NCBI GenBank assembly: GCA_938014335.1
Contig: CALLRP010000006.1
Location: 140,226 to 204,225, forward strand
Direction of reading: 5' to 3'
From: an uncultured bacterium
GTDB taxonomy: Bacteria; Hydrogenedentota; Hydrogenedentia; Hydrogenedentales; Hydrogenedentaceae
Length of the DNA: 64,000 nt
Within the stretch, counting starts at the first letter, position 1. The number at the start of each line of letters is the position of its first letter. The notes beneath the pieces were generated by a model. That model saw only the letters and a list, made by a program, of their open reading frames with translations, had not been told where the DNA came from and did no database searches. A program made the position numbers and the translations under genes. This document shows, piece by piece, positions 27,328-37,303 of the stretch.

Positions 27328-28248
27328 TTACTCCAAGATACCTTCAGATGAAATAACACAATTTTTCAGATGAGTATTATTAGGAATAGAAACATCATTT
27401 AAAATCACACATTGGTTTAATGAACAATTGTCTCCAATAGTAACATTATTTCCTATTACCGTTTCCGTAAAAGTGCAATAGTTCCCTATTTTACAATTAT
27501 TTCCCTGAATAAACGACTTTCCTTGCCGGGCTAATTCATAAGAGCAACAAGTAATAAGATCTTTTATATAAGTAAGATTTACATCCCATTCAATAACAGA
27601 CCGTGCTTTGACAGGATAACCGAAGTCAATGAGAATTTGTATAGAATCAGTTAACTCATATTCATCTCTTAATGCTGTACGAGGAGTTTTATGGATTCCT
27701 TCAAAAATTCGTTCATCAAATAAATAAATACCACACCCTTTTAAATTTGTTTGAGGGTATTTAGGTTTTTCCACAACCTTTGTTACAAACCCATCCTGAT
27801 TCGTGAAAACACTGAAATTTTTCCGGATATTTTCAGCATGGTCTTCTTTTACTGCCAATACACAAGCACATTGATGGTGTGTCATCTCTTCACACATGAG
27901 ATTCAAATGGGGAGCATGAAAAAATATGTCCCCTAAAAGAAGGAAAAAGGGTCCTTTAATATGGGGTTCTAATTGCCCTACTGCATGGGCTAAACCCAAT
28001 CGTTTTTCTTGTTCTATATAACGAATATGAATACCCCAATGACTTCCATCTCCCAATGTCTGAATAATTCGATAGCCTAAATGCCCGACAACTACAATCA
28101 ATTCATGAACGCCGATCTCTTTTAATGCCTCTATCTGATAAACAATGAGTGGCTTATTTGCTATTGGAACAATAGGTTTTGGATTTTGTTCACCGAAGGG
28201 ACCTAATCTTGCTCCATGTCCTGCGGCTAATATCACTCCTTGGTACAT
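27328..28248 (-). CDS. Sugar-phosphate nucleotidyltransferase with left-handed beta-helix tail
   Basis: The 306-residue protein has the GT-A nucleotidyltransferase fold. It opens with VILAAGHGARLGPF and the lysine motif NPKPIVPIANKP (nucleotide and sugar-phosphate binding), followed by LLLGDIFF (metal Asp) and VVEKPKYP. A C-terminal stretch (about 245-300) has hexapeptide-like repeats (IGNYCTF, IGNNVTIG, IGDNCSL), as in GlmU or RfbA-like enzymes. It makes an NDP-sugar, but the sugar is not readable. The gene is convergent with the exporter operon and starts 212 bases from the end of the propeller gene. Confidence 0.87.
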   Translation of the reverse strand: MYQGVILAAGHGARLGPFGEQNPKPIVPIANKPLIVYQIEALKEIGVHELIVVVGHLGYRIIQTLGDGSHWGIHIRYIEQEKRLGLAHAVGQLEPHIKGPFFLLLGDIFFHAPHLNLMCEEMTHHQCACVLAVKEDHAENIRKNFSVFTNQDGFVTKVVEKPKYPQTNLKGCGIYLFDERIFEGIHKTPRTALRDEYELTDSIQILIDFGYPVKARSVIEWDVNLTYIKDLITCCSYELARQGKSFIQGNNCKIGNYCTFTETVIGNNVTIGDNCSLNQCVILNDVSIPNNTHLKNCVISSEGILE

Positions 28249-28459
28249 AACTTATTCTCCAAAATAAAATTTATTAAATATAAGAATCTCATGGCAAAAA
28301 AAGAACCGATATATTTTTAGTATGTATAGTTCTTGTTCCTTATTTTACAATTTATTTTTTGATATAGAGACTATTCTAATTATACAGTGAGGTGAGTTAA
28401 AAATGTAAGAACACAAGGATAAGAATAGCAGTAAAAAACACTTTATTAAGAAATTTATA
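28249..28459. other. Intergenic gap between nucleotidyltransferase and propeller genes
   Basis: This 211-base AT-rich stretch lies upstream of the nucleotidyltransferase gene and downstream of the propeller gene, both on the minus strand. No gene or strong hairpin was seen. It presumably holds the nucleotidyltransferase promoter. Confidence 0.5.
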
Positions 28460-30814
28460 TTATTGAATAAATCTATAATAAACTCCCATCCAATATGGCA
28501 ATAAGAAAAAGGTCCCTTCTTCTTCTGACACGCCATCCTTCCCTGAACAACTACTCAGAGAGAAGGGGTCATTATCATTTCGAAGATGAGGTCTTTCCTG
28601 GATGGGTAAGGCATAACCATCTATTCCCCAACCGCGAACCTTTTCAGGATGTTTGTCTGCATCTAAAACTATATCAAGTCTGTGTGTATTGTCCATGCAA
28701 TAGTCAATAAGATCTAAAGGTACCCCTTCTAATGTTTCTAAAGCATGTTCTGAGGCAATAGGATTAGGTTTTTCATGGAGTTTTAGTATCATAGGTACTA
28801 ATCCCGGAACATCTGGATACAATTCGTCAAATTTTTTCGTTTCTAAATGTTTTTCAAAGTTTTTAACACACGATAGGTATAAAAAATGCCAGAAAGGTTG
28901 CCTCATTCTACATACATGTTGCCATGCATGTTCCAAAGCAATCCGCCACATCAAAAGTTTTTCGGCGTCTTCTTCATAGCAGAATATTCCATACCAGCTC
29001 ATAAGACAAAGATTATTATCCCAAGGAACTACATATTCGGGAGGAAAATACATCTTTGACTGCATAGCATTTACATGATAGAAATACTTATCACATAGTT
29101 CATTGAATTTCTCAATATAAATTTTATTGCCTGTAACATGATATGCCACTCGTAGAAAAGATAGCATCATCATCGAATTTAATCCCCGTTGTTCCCAACC
29201 TTTTAAAGAGTGTAGCATTTCAGGGTTAAAAAATGCCCACCTTGTCGGTTTGCCATCGTGATCTATTAAACAATAATTATTGTTTATCAGATGGTCCGTT
29301 ATTGCCTTTACCACTTCTCGCACAGGTTGTTTTTCTTCTTCTGATTCTGCGACAAGGTCATAATAAATGCCGTAGAAAAAGTAATGACCAATTAATTCAT
29401 CGGAACTTGTGTCACACTTCCACATATATTTGCCATCTGCTGAGGTGACAAAACGAGGAACGATCTGTTTCCATAGTGGGTCTGTTATCTGTCTTCGTGC
29501 ATTATATTCTGCCCCCATAAGTTCATTTACAGGTTCATGCCAATCAATAGGAATAATTACACGGGCAGGCATATCTCTACCTGTAATATCTACAAGTTTC
29601 TTACATGCGAAAAAACTTCTTTTAGCAATTTCTTTTGATTTAGGGTCTTTTGTTACTGCATAACGAAAAGCATGTGATGCTCCATACATAGCGGTATATA
29701 GACCATCGTTATCAGAAATGGTAGGGACCCATGTAGACGGATTATAAGGCTCTTTAAGTCCACAAGCTGTGACATAACCGTCTCTGTTATGTCGTGTCTC
29801 CACTTGTTGAATGAAATAGTCAGATTTCTCCTCAAAAGTCATTAATTTCCTTTCAATAAGAGACAGTCCCTCTGGGGTAGCTAACCATGCATTTCCATTG
29901 GGTTCTATAGCAATAGAATTTACCTGGTCATTTAATATCCAGCGATGGCTGAAACGATAAGCAAATTTCCCCTTTTCATGTCGAATTGCCCCTCGAGTGG
30001 TTGCAAACCATACCACATCTCCTTTTTCACCGGAAATTGCAGAAAAAAAATCATTCCATGGTAACCCTTCCGAACCTGTGTAAAGTAACCATTGCTTCCC
30101 ATCATACTTACCAACCCCTTCTTTACTCCCAAACCATAAATTACCGTCCATATCAAATGTAAGAGCTTTTACATCTCGGGGAGCCCATCTGCGTTTATTA
30201 TCTTCGGGTAACAACCCTTTCCATTCTAATTTAGATGAATCAAAACGATATATGCCTTCTTGGGTACCTACAACAAGTTCGCCATTTTTTCCTGTTGCAA
30301 TGGCAAATATACTTGTACCGGGACCATGAATTTCTTTTTGAGTTTTCGGATTAAATCCGCAATAAATTACTTTTGTATCACAAACAATATACAGTATTAT
30401 TTGTTTGTCAGGAAGATTTATTGCTTGTAATCCTGTAATGTGCCCTTCAATTTGTAAGTTAAGGATTTCCCATGTTTTATTATCAAGATTATATTGTGCA
30501 ATTTGTTTATCGTCGGATATGAAAATAACATTACCTGCACCTGTCAAATAAGAGGGTTTTATGGATGTCTCATTTGAAAGAGATTGCCACTGGTTATTCG
30601 CATAGTTCTGTATCATTCCTGAGTGTGTCATAGCGATGACACCGTAAGGTTGTATATAAACCACTTGTTTAATATTGTTTTCTGCTAAACCTTCTTGTAC
30701 CCTATAAAATGTGCGTATCTCTTGAACAAAGGGCTCATTCCTTTGCGTAATTGCAAATACCCCACTATTTAGAAAAGAGAGCAATAATAGTGTGAGAAGA
30801 AATATTTTTTTCAT
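28460..30814 (-). CDS. Secreted two-domain protein: beta-propeller plus alpha/alpha-barrel-like domain
   Basis: The 784-residue protein has a signal peptide (about 1-21). Residues 30-330 carry repeats like the two-component-regulator propeller (ALTFDMDGNLWFGSKEGVG, SIAIEPNGNAWLATPEGLS), each ending in W-F/L plus a G-x-x-x-Y-D line. Residues 340-784 form a helical region (DGLYTAMYGASHAFRYAV, WHEPVNELMGAEYNARRQ, GLNSMMMLSFLRVAYHVTG) resembling (alpha/alpha)6 barrels of glycan-active enzymes. I cannot name the family. It is followed, in the same direction, by no close gene and is preceded 30 bases upstream by the GH2-like gene, so both are likely co-expressed. Confidence 0.72.
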   Translation of the reverse strand: MKKIFLLTLLLLSFLNSGVFAITQRNEPFVQEIRTFYRVQEGLAENNIKQVVYIQPYGVIAMTHSGMIQNYANNQWQSLSNETSIKPSYLTGAGNVIFISDDKQIAQYNLDNKTWEILNLQIEGHITGLQAINLPDKQIILYIVCDTKVIYCGFNPKTQKEIHGPGTSIFAIATGKNGELVVGTQEGIYRFDSSKLEWKGLLPEDNKRRWAPRDVKALTFDMDGNLWFGSKEGVGKYDGKQWLLYTGSEGLPWNDFFSAISGEKGDVVWFATTRGAIRHEKGKFAYRFSHRWILNDQVNSIAIEPNGNAWLATPEGLSLIERKLMTFEEKSDYFIQQVETRHNRDGYVTACGLKEPYNPSTWVPTISDNDGLYTAMYGASHAFRYAVTKDPKSKEIAKRSFFACKKLVDITGRDMPARVIIPIDWHEPVNELMGAEYNARRQITDPLWKQIVPRFVTSADGKYMWKCDTSSDELIGHYFFYGIYYDLVAESEEEKQPVREVVKAITDHLINNNYCLIDHDGKPTRWAFFNPEMLHSLKGWEQRGLNSMMMLSFLRVAYHVTGNKIYIEKFNELCDKYFYHVNAMQSKMYFPPEYVVPWDNNLCLMSWYGIFCYEEDAEKLLMWRIALEHAWQHVCRMRQPFWHFLYLSCVKNFEKHLETKKFDELYPDVPGLVPMILKLHEKPNPIASEHALETLEGVPLDLIDYCMDNTHRLDIVLDADKHPEKVRGWGIDGYALPIQERPHLRNDNDPFSLSSCSGKDGVSEEEGTFFLLPYWMGVYYRFIQ

Positions 30815-30844
30815 TTTCTATTCCTTTTAAATGGTGTTGTATTT

Positions 30845-33800
30845 TTACCAGGATATATTAATCTTTTCTCTTTTGGTATCATAAAAATTAAGTATAAATG
30901 CGTGATCACCTTTGTTTTTAATGATTTTTATGAATATTGAATTTTTCCATTTTCGTAATGACACTTTTGCTTCATAAATTTGGACTTGAGGAGAGGGATT
31001 TGGGTTTTCAAGAATTTCATTTCCATTAACCCATAATTTAAATGTATTTGAAGTTTCTATCTGAAGAATAATTTCCTCTTTTTCATCATAATGCAATTCA
31101 GCAAATGCGTATGCGACACCACTATCTTGTGCAAGGTAGTAAGAGCTTAAAGGAATAGATAAAGCTTGATGAAAATCAAGTAAGTGATTATTTTTTATAT
31201 TTGTATAGTATTGTTTCCATACTATTTCCCCATATTTACCCCAATATGAGGTAGTAAAATCAATGGAATTAGGGTTGGGATATAACTCTTCTTCCGTTTC
31301 TTTATTTGTTATTGGAAATTCACCTATAACCATCCATTTGCGGAGTTTTTTGTTTCTATGGAATCTAAATTGTTCAAGTATACTTTGTGATAGTGTTATA
31401 TCTTTATTCGAGGGTATAGCCCTGCGAGCAAAGTAATTTATCATATTAACAAATAAATGTATAGCAGTAGGATCATCGGGGATATTTTCAAGAACTCTTA
31501 AATGCACAAATACAAGTTTTCCCATTCCGTAGCGGTTAACGATTATATCGGAACCCCAAAAAGGTTCTTTGTTTTTACTCTGTGGAATGACAAGACACCC
31601 ACATATATCTTCATCTCCCTTTTCTAAGAATATCTTTTCTGGAATGATGTTTTTATACTCTTGTTTCATTAGACAACGGTTGGGAAGATTTAGAAATAAT
31701 GGATGAGGCTTGACATAATGAAAGTGCTTATATTCAATTGAATCATTTAAGTTTAAGCTGGTATGTTGAGGACAATCAGGGAACCATTGACTGAGTTCGT
31801 TCCAATCATCAGGAGGAGAAAAAATGATTCCAATAGCTCCATTTCGAACCAATTCCATCATAGATAGAAATTCAGTCTCTGGATAAGAATAAACAGAATT
31901 ATAAATCGGAGGTACTATATATATAGGGGCTGAAGATAATGCTTCTTTAACCCATGGAGAACAAATTCTTGAAAAACGATTTTGTGTGTCAATAAATACA
32001 ACAGAAATATCTGACGGTTGAGGCGCAGGAAATACATATAGATTTTGGATTGATTCACAAACAATACGGTTATTTATAGACAGCCTTGCAACAAGAGTAT
32101 GTTGTCCAATATTGGCTGAACCAGAAATATTACCTCTCCAGAGGTCTCTATTGTCTTTTTTTAATTTTATTTCTTTTCTCTTTTTCCATAATACTTGTTG
32201 AGATGGACTGGAAATATGGACAGATAGGATTGCTTTATTTTCTGCCTCAATAGAAGAAACTTCTCTTCTATGAGATATCATAGAAATATGAAGCTCCGTT
32301 TCTTCATCCTGCAAGATGTTTGTTTTTCCTAAGGTAATAATCAATCGTAGATTACTGTTTATTTGTCGTAGATGTTTTATGAAATCATCAGATATTTTTA
32401 AAGAAGGGGAGCAATTATCAAAATAAAAAATATTATTTTCAAGTATATTTTGTAAACAATAGCCCTTTATATGAGAGTTTTCAAATAAATAATTAGTATA
32501 AGTTTTTAAGTTAGAAATATAGATTTCTTTGATTTGGTCTAAGAGGTTTTCAATGGAATTTAATGATAAAGTTAAATCTCGTTCAGTAAAACCTTCTTTT
32601 ATTTTCGATATAGAGTGTTCGTATTTGTTTTCGAAATCCGAATAATCAGGTTGTATATTTTCTAATTCTTTAGAGATTATAATATTTAATGCGTCGCTAC
32701 TACCTACATGTTCCAAAAAGTTCCGCGTTGTTTGGTTCAAATAATCCATAGTTTGTGTCCGTATGATTTCCATGGGTAACAGGTCTATATTGTAGGGGAT
32801 ACAATAATAGGAAGGATAATTTGAAGAAGGAGAAGAGGGATTTAGACTAATAAATCTACTACGGTCTATCTTACGGATTTTATGAACGAAGCTAAGAACA
32901 TTCAAATTTTTTGAATTGTATTCAAAAAATAACCAAGCAAGAGAGGGATTGTTAATGTTTTTATTTAACAACTCTTCAATTTCATTTTCTGCTAATTCCC
33001 TCCATTTTTTTAAATTTGTGTCATACTGTAACGATGGGGTTTCCGCAATCATTATCCCGGTTTCATCACAAACACGGATTATCTTATCAGGCAAAGGTTG
33101 TCCATAAGAAATGATGAAGTTAAAATTAGCTTTGATTAATTGTGAAAAAAATTCTCTCAAATTTTCTTCAGAGTAAAGAGGAGTATTTAAATACTTTAAA
33201 CTCCAGTGGAAAGGGAATGCTTGTAAAAAAAAAGGCTTGAAATTAAGTGTAAATTGGTTTTCATTTACACTAAAATCCCTCATCCCAAATCGCACTTCGG
33301 CAAGGTCTACAAGGGCATCTGTAATATATTCGATTTGTAATGTATATAATTGAGGTGAATCAGGACCCCATGTAGTGAAATCTTCTAATGGTATCACTAT
33401 TTTAGGGTGGTCACTTTCTATGTTGATATTTAGTTCAGGAATTTTTGTTCGTATAACACATTTCCTATCTTTTACATATACATTGGTTACTATTCTTTTC
33501 CCGCGTATATCCGGTTTTACCTGTACATTTTGGATATGGTGGTCAGGAATAAACTCGATGTAAACATCACCCCAAATTCCGTGATATTTGATCCATTCTG
33601 AATTATATAGAGTAGTTATTTTAGCTTCTGTATCTTTGATAAAAGGGAGTACTTTTATTACAAGTAAATTTTCCCCCTGATGAGCATATTTTGTAATATT
33701 AAAATTAAATGCTGTAAATGCTCCTTCATGCGTTCCTATGTAGTTCCCATTTAACCAGATGACCGACTTAAAGTTGACATTTTGTAAATGGAGAAATAAA

Positions 33801-34027
33801 AAAAAATCCCTCTCAATATTTTGAATATCAAATTTTTTAATGAACCATAAAGCAGAGGAAGGAATATTTTGGTGAATCGGCTCTTTCATTGGGAGTAAAA
33901 TTTCTACTCCCTTCTCTAATGGAGGGTTCAAATGCCATTGTTTCTCTTCACCTATCTTTTCAGGGTCAGGTATGAAGAGCCAAACTCCGTTCATATTCAA
34001 TTTTTGTCGTTTTGGAAACATGTACAT
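30845..34027 (-). CDS. Large glycoside hydrolase family 2-like protein, probably with degenerate active site
   Basis: The 1060-residue protein starts with a GH2 sugar-binding jelly roll (about 1-160: SVIWLNGNYIGTHEG, YHGIWGDVYIE), then an Ig-like domain and a GH2 barrel (about 260-560: IRVCDETGIMIAETP). In true GH2 enzymes this region reads W-x-x-G-N-E at the acid/base; here it reads WLFFEYNS, so the Gly-Asn-Glu order is not preserved. A Ig-like and glutamine-amidotransferase-like region (about 690-880: NGAIGIIFSPPDDW) follow, then a final jelly roll. No classic signal peptide is seen. The gene is 30 bases upstream of the propeller gene. Beta-galactosidase or glucuronidase activity should not be assumed. 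Confidence 0.72.
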   Translation of the reverse strand: MYMFPKRQKLNMNGVWLFIPDPEKIGEEKQWHLNPPLEKGVEILLPMKEPIHQNIPSSALWFIKKFDIQNIERDFFLFLHLQNVNFKSVIWLNGNYIGTHEGAFTAFNFNITKYAHQGENLLVIKVLPFIKDTEAKITTLYNSEWIKYHGIWGDVYIEFIPDHHIQNVQVKPDIRGKRIVTNVYVKDRKCVIRTKIPELNINIESDHPKIVIPLEDFTTWGPDSPQLYTLQIEYITDALVDLAEVRFGMRDFSVNENQFTLNFKPFFLQAFPFHWSLKYLNTPLYSEENLREFFSQLIKANFNFIISYGQPLPDKIIRVCDETGIMIAETPSLQYDTNLKKWRELAENEIEELLNKNINNPSLAWLFFEYNSKNLNVLSFVHKIRKIDRSRFISLNPSSPSSNYPSYYCIPYNIDLLPMEIIRTQTMDYLNQTTRNFLEHVGSSDALNIIISKELENIQPDYSDFENKYEHSISKIKEGFTERDLTLSLNSIENLLDQIKEIYISNLKTYTNYLFENSHIKGYCLQNILENNIFYFDNCSPSLKISDDFIKHLRQINSNLRLIITLGKTNILQDEETELHISMISHRREVSSIEAENKAILSVHISSPSQQVLWKKRKEIKLKKDNRDLWRGNISGSANIGQHTLVARLSINNRIVCESIQNLYVFPAPQPSDISVVFIDTQNRFSRICSPWVKEALSSAPIYIVPPIYNSVYSYPETEFLSMMELVRNGAIGIIFSPPDDWNELSQWFPDCPQHTSLNLNDSIEYKHFHYVKPHPLFLNLPNRCLMKQEYKNIIPEKIFLEKGDEDICGCLVIPQSKNKEPFWGSDIIVNRYGMGKLVFVHLRVLENIPDDPTAIHLFVNMINYFARRAIPSNKDITLSQSILEQFRFHRNKKLRKWMVIGEFPITNKETEEELYPNPNSIDFTTSYWGKYGEIVWKQYYTNIKNNHLLDFHQALSIPLSSYYLAQDSGVAYAFAELHYDEKEEIILQIETSNTFKLWVNGNEILENPNPSPQVQIYEAKVSLRKWKNSIFIKIIKNKGDHAFILNFYDTKREKINISW

Positions 34028-34138
34028 CCCTTAACTACTCAACCTTGGGAAGTATAATTTTACTTTTAATTTAGGTATGAGGTCAAATTATACTATAAAA
34101 AATTCTTACCGAAACATACATAATAAGGATATACTTTA

Positions 34139-35152
34139 ATGAACACAATGTTACTTTGTCTTATTTATATTACAAAAATGGCTACTCAAGATGAATTCCC
34201 ATTTCCCAATATTGCAAATGAGTTCCAACAAATTGAGAAAAAATTTACCAAATATGAAGTTATACTATCTCCTGATAAAGATGAACCTGAATGGTGGGCA
34301 GGAGCCCCATCAGTAGTGCAGGATAAAGAAGGAACTTTTTGGCTTGCATGCAGGATGCGAACAGCAGAAGGGCAGAGGGGATTCCGTGGATATGAAATCC
34401 GAATTCTAAAAAGCAAAGATGGAGTACATTTTAATAAAGTGAAAAGTATTTTAAGAGAGCAAATCCCTGTTCCTGGTTTTGAACGTCCTGCAATGGTAAT
34501 AGACCCTGTTACAAAAAAGTTTAAATTATATACATGTGCTCCTAATAATGATGGTATTTGGTCTATTCTAAAATTTGACGATGTGGATACCCCTGAACAA
34601 TTTCAACCGGAGACTGCAAAACGAATCATATTACCCCCAGAAAAAAGATTTGAAAGAGATATTCGTCCCCGTGGATATAAAGACCCTGTGATATTTATAA
34701 ATGATGGGACTTACCATTGTTATACTATTGGTTATATTCGCGAAAATGAATGGATTTTCCATTTTACAAGCGAGGATGGTGAAGTATGGAAGTCTGTAGG
34801 GGATGTAAATGAGCCGATTATGAACTTAAATGGGTGGCATAACTTTTTTGTAAGGCCTGCTTCTATATTACCTATAGGTGTAGGCTACCTTTTTATTTAT
34901 GAAGGAGCAAATACAAAATGGTATGACCCTGTTTACAATATTGCTACGGGCTTAGGGTTTACTTTTGATTTGCATAATATTATTGATTTAACTCCTAATT
35001 CCCCATTTTTAATAAGCAATACCCCAGGAGACATGTTCACCACATTTCGTTATTCCCACTGGCTCTGGGTCCATAATGAAATATGGGTCTATGCAGAAGT
35101 CGTTTGCCCTAATCGTACACACGAAATAAGACTATATAAAATTAAAAAATAA
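34139..35152 (+). CDS. Five-bladed beta-propeller protein, glycosidase-like (GH43/GH130-type fold)
   Basis: This 337-residue protein carries repeated blade starts seen in GH43/GH32/GH130 clans: AGAPSVVQDKEGTFWLACR, RPAMVIDPVTKKFKLYTC, YKDPVIFINDGTYHCYT and VRPASILPIGVGYLFIYEG. The repeated D and E-bearing blades fit a sugar-binding propeller. A weakly hydrophobic N-terminus is not a clear signal peptide; an in-frame ATG 33 bases downstream (34172) is another possible start. It is divergent from the GH2-like gene. The substrate is unknown. Confidence 0.65.
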   Translation: MNTMLLCLIYITKMATQDEFPFPNIANEFQQIEKKFTKYEVILSPDKDEPEWWAGAPSVVQDKEGTFWLACRMRTAEGQRGFRGYEIRILKSKDGVHFNKVKSILREQIPVPGFERPAMVIDPVTKKFKLYTCAPNNDGIWSILKFDDVDTPEQFQPETAKRIILPPEKRFERDIRPRGYKDPVIFINDGTYHCYTIGYIRENEWIFHFTSEDGEVWKSVGDVNEPIMNLNGWHNFFVRPASILPIGVGYLFIYEGANTKWYDPVYNIATGLGFTFDLHNIIDLTPNSPFLISNTPGDMFTTFRYSHWLWVHNEIWVYAEVVCPNRTHEIRLYKIKK

Positions 35153-35260
35153 AATATACACTGAAATAGTGGGTTTTAAAATTTGGGGTGAATTGTTTTA
35201 AAATAGTGCTTTGAAAGGCTTAATTTCACATTCTCCCTCCATAATGAAAGGAACGCAAAA

Positions 35261-36556
35261 GTGGAAAAAATTGTAAATTTGTGTAAAAGAAGAGGTTTAA
35301 TTTTCCAATCCAGTGAAATTTATGGCGGTATTAATGGCTTTTGGGATTATGGTCCTTTAGGTGCAGAATTGAAAAAGAACTTAAAAGATGATTGGTGGTA
35401 TGTATTTGTTCAGACCCGAGACGATATGGTCGGGTTAGATGCCAGTATTATTATGCATCCAGACACATGGGTTGCTAGTGGGCATGTGGAAGCATTTCAT
35501 GATATGTTAGTAGATTGTAAATCCTGCAAGAAGCGATATCGAGCAGACCATATTGAAGGGGACCGCTGTCCCGAATGTGGTGGGGAATTGACAGAACCGC
35601 GTGCTTTTAATAGTATGTTAAGAACACGCATTGGGGTAAGTGATGATACTGCTGTGGATACCTATCTTCGACCGGAAACCTGTCAATCTATTTTTGTGGA
35701 TTTTAAACAAATATATAGCACAAGCCGTGTTAAAGTACCTTTTGGTATCGCACAAATAGGTAAAAGTTTTAGAAATGAAGTAAATCCGCGTAATTTTATT
35801 TTTAGAAGTCGTGAATTTGAGCAAATGGAAATTGAGTTTTTCTGTAGAGAAGAAGAGGAAGAAAAATGGTTTGAACACTGGCAAGAATGGATATGGCAAT
35901 GGTATCTGGACATAGGTATTCGTGAGAACAAACTTCGCTGGTATGAACATCCTAAAGAATCATTAGCACATTATTCTAAAAGAACAGTTGATATTGAATA
36001 TGATTTTCCCTTCGGATGGGGTGAACTTCAAGGATTAGCCAACCGCGGGAGATTTGATTTAACTCAACACTCCAATTATTCTAAAAAAGATCTTTCTTAT
36101 TTTGATGTGGAAAAGAATGAAAGATATATCCCAACAGTTATAGAACCTTCTGCAGGGGTGGATAGGACTATCCTTGCTGTTCTATGTGATGCCTATGACG
36201 AAGAAACAGTGGAAGGAGAATTGCGTATTGTTTTGAGACTTCATCCACGATTAGCACCTATTAAGGCGGGGGTATTCCCATTAGTGAAAAAACATGGGCT
36301 TTCTGAAATTGCTATGGATTTAGAAAAGAAACTACGCAAGAAATTTGTAACTTTCTATGATGATTCGGGGGCAATCGGCAGAAGGTACCGAAGGATGGAT
36401 GAGGTTGGAACTCCCTTCTGTATTACGGTAGATTTCCAGACCAAAGAAGATGGTACCGTAACTATTCGTGAACGCGATGCCATGACTCAAGTTCGTTTAC
36501 CTATGGAAGAAGTTGCAAATTTCATAGAGAAACATATTACCCATGAACGCTCTTAA
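35261..36556 (+). CDS. glyS: Glycyl-tRNA synthetase, dimeric (alpha2) type
   Basis: The 431-residue enzyme charges tRNA-Gly. It begins at GTG after an AAAGGAACG ribosome-binding stretch. Class II motifs are visible: GFWDYGPLGAELKKN near the start, a zinc-binding insert (CKSCKKRYRADHIEGDRCPEC, four Cys, about residues 89-110), RPETCQSIFVDFK, FRNEVNPRNFIFRSREFEQME (motif 2), and EPSAGVDRTILA (motif 3). The C-terminal anticodon-binding domain starts near residue 330 (LAPIKAGVFPL). Length matches the alpha2 type, not the alpha2beta2 GlyQ/GlyS type common in Gram-negatives. A methyltransferase gene follows after 8 bases. Confidence 0.96.
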   Translation: MEKIVNLCKRRGLIFQSSEIYGGINGFWDYGPLGAELKKNLKDDWWYVFVQTRDDMVGLDASIIMHPDTWVASGHVEAFHDMLVDCKSCKKRYRADHIEGDRCPECGGELTEPRAFNSMLRTRIGVSDDTAVDTYLRPETCQSIFVDFKQIYSTSRVKVPFGIAQIGKSFRNEVNPRNFIFRSREFEQMEIEFFCREEEEEKWFEHWQEWIWQWYLDIGIRENKLRWYEHPKESLAHYSKRTVDIEYDFPFGWGELQGLANRGRFDLTQHSNYSKKDLSYFDVEKNERYIPTVIEPSAGVDRTILAVLCDAYDEETVEGELRIVLRLHPRLAPIKAGVFPLVKKHGLSEIAMDLEKKLRKKFVTFYDDSGAIGRRYRRMDEVGTPFCITVDFQTKEDGTVTIRERDAMTQVRLPMEEVANFIEKHITHERS

Positions 36557-36564
36557 ACTTTTCC

Positions 36565-37296
36565 ATGCATTTATTTGATGAATGTGCAGAAAACTATGAC
36601 CAATTCCGTCGGGGAAGTGCCCCATATCTATTTTCTATAGTATCCCTCTTAAAGAAACATAATACAGTTTCTCTTCTTGACATAGGTTGTGGTACGGGAA
36701 ATCTTTTCTATCAATTATCTCATCATTGGCACGGGAAATATATCGGGCTTGATATATCCGAAAAGATGCTAAGAAAAGCCCAAGAGAAACAAGTCCCTGC
36801 TCATTGGATTTGTGCGGATGTCCGAAATATTCCATCTTATAACAACTCCTTTGATGGAATTACGGGTATTTATATCTTGCATTTATTGGAAAATATTCCT
36901 GAAGTATTGAAGGAATGCCGACGGGTATTGAAGCGAGGATGGATTGCTTTTGTTTCTGCACCTCATCATTTCATTACAAATCATCCTCTCAACCAGTACT
37001 TCCCCAGTTTTTCGGAAATAGACGCTCGGCGTTTTCCAAAGGAGCAAGATATTATCGAAATGCTATTAAACGAAAGTTTTTATAATGTCCATTGTGAATA
37101 TTACATATTGGTTAGGGATTGGTTGTCTGAAGAATATCTACAAAAAATCGAATCAAAATTTATTTCAACACTTCGTCTTCTCCCTCAAAATGAATTTGAA
37201 AAAGGTCTTACTAAAATGAGAGAAGAGTTATCGAAGGGGATGACAAATAAACTTATTCCATGGGAGAGTGTTTTAATCATAGGCTTTTGCAATTGA
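36565..37296 (+). CDS. Class I SAM-dependent methyltransferase
   Basis: The 243-residue protein has the Rossmann methyltransferase motif I LLDIGCGTGNLFY near residue 38, motif post-I YIGLDIS, motif II ICADVRNIPSYNNSFDG and a typical LKRGWIAFVSAPHH strand. The overall pattern is that of ubiquinone/menaquinone- or BioC-like methyltransferases (PF08241). The substrate is unclear. It is 8 bases after the glycyl-tRNA synthetase gene and convergent with the next gene. Confidence 0.87.
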   Translation: MHLFDECAENYDQFRRGSAPYLFSIVSLLKKHNTVSLLDIGCGTGNLFYQLSHHWHGKYIGLDISEKMLRKAQEKQVPAHWICADVRNIPSYNNSFDGITGIYILHLLENIPEVLKECRRVLKRGWIAFVSAPHHFITNHPLNQYFPSFSEIDARRFPKEQDIIEMLLNESFYNVHCEYYILVRDWLSEEYLQKIESKFISTLRLLPQNEFEKGLTKMREELSKGMTNKLIPWESVLIIGFCN

Positions 37297-37303
37297 TGAT
37301 ATT

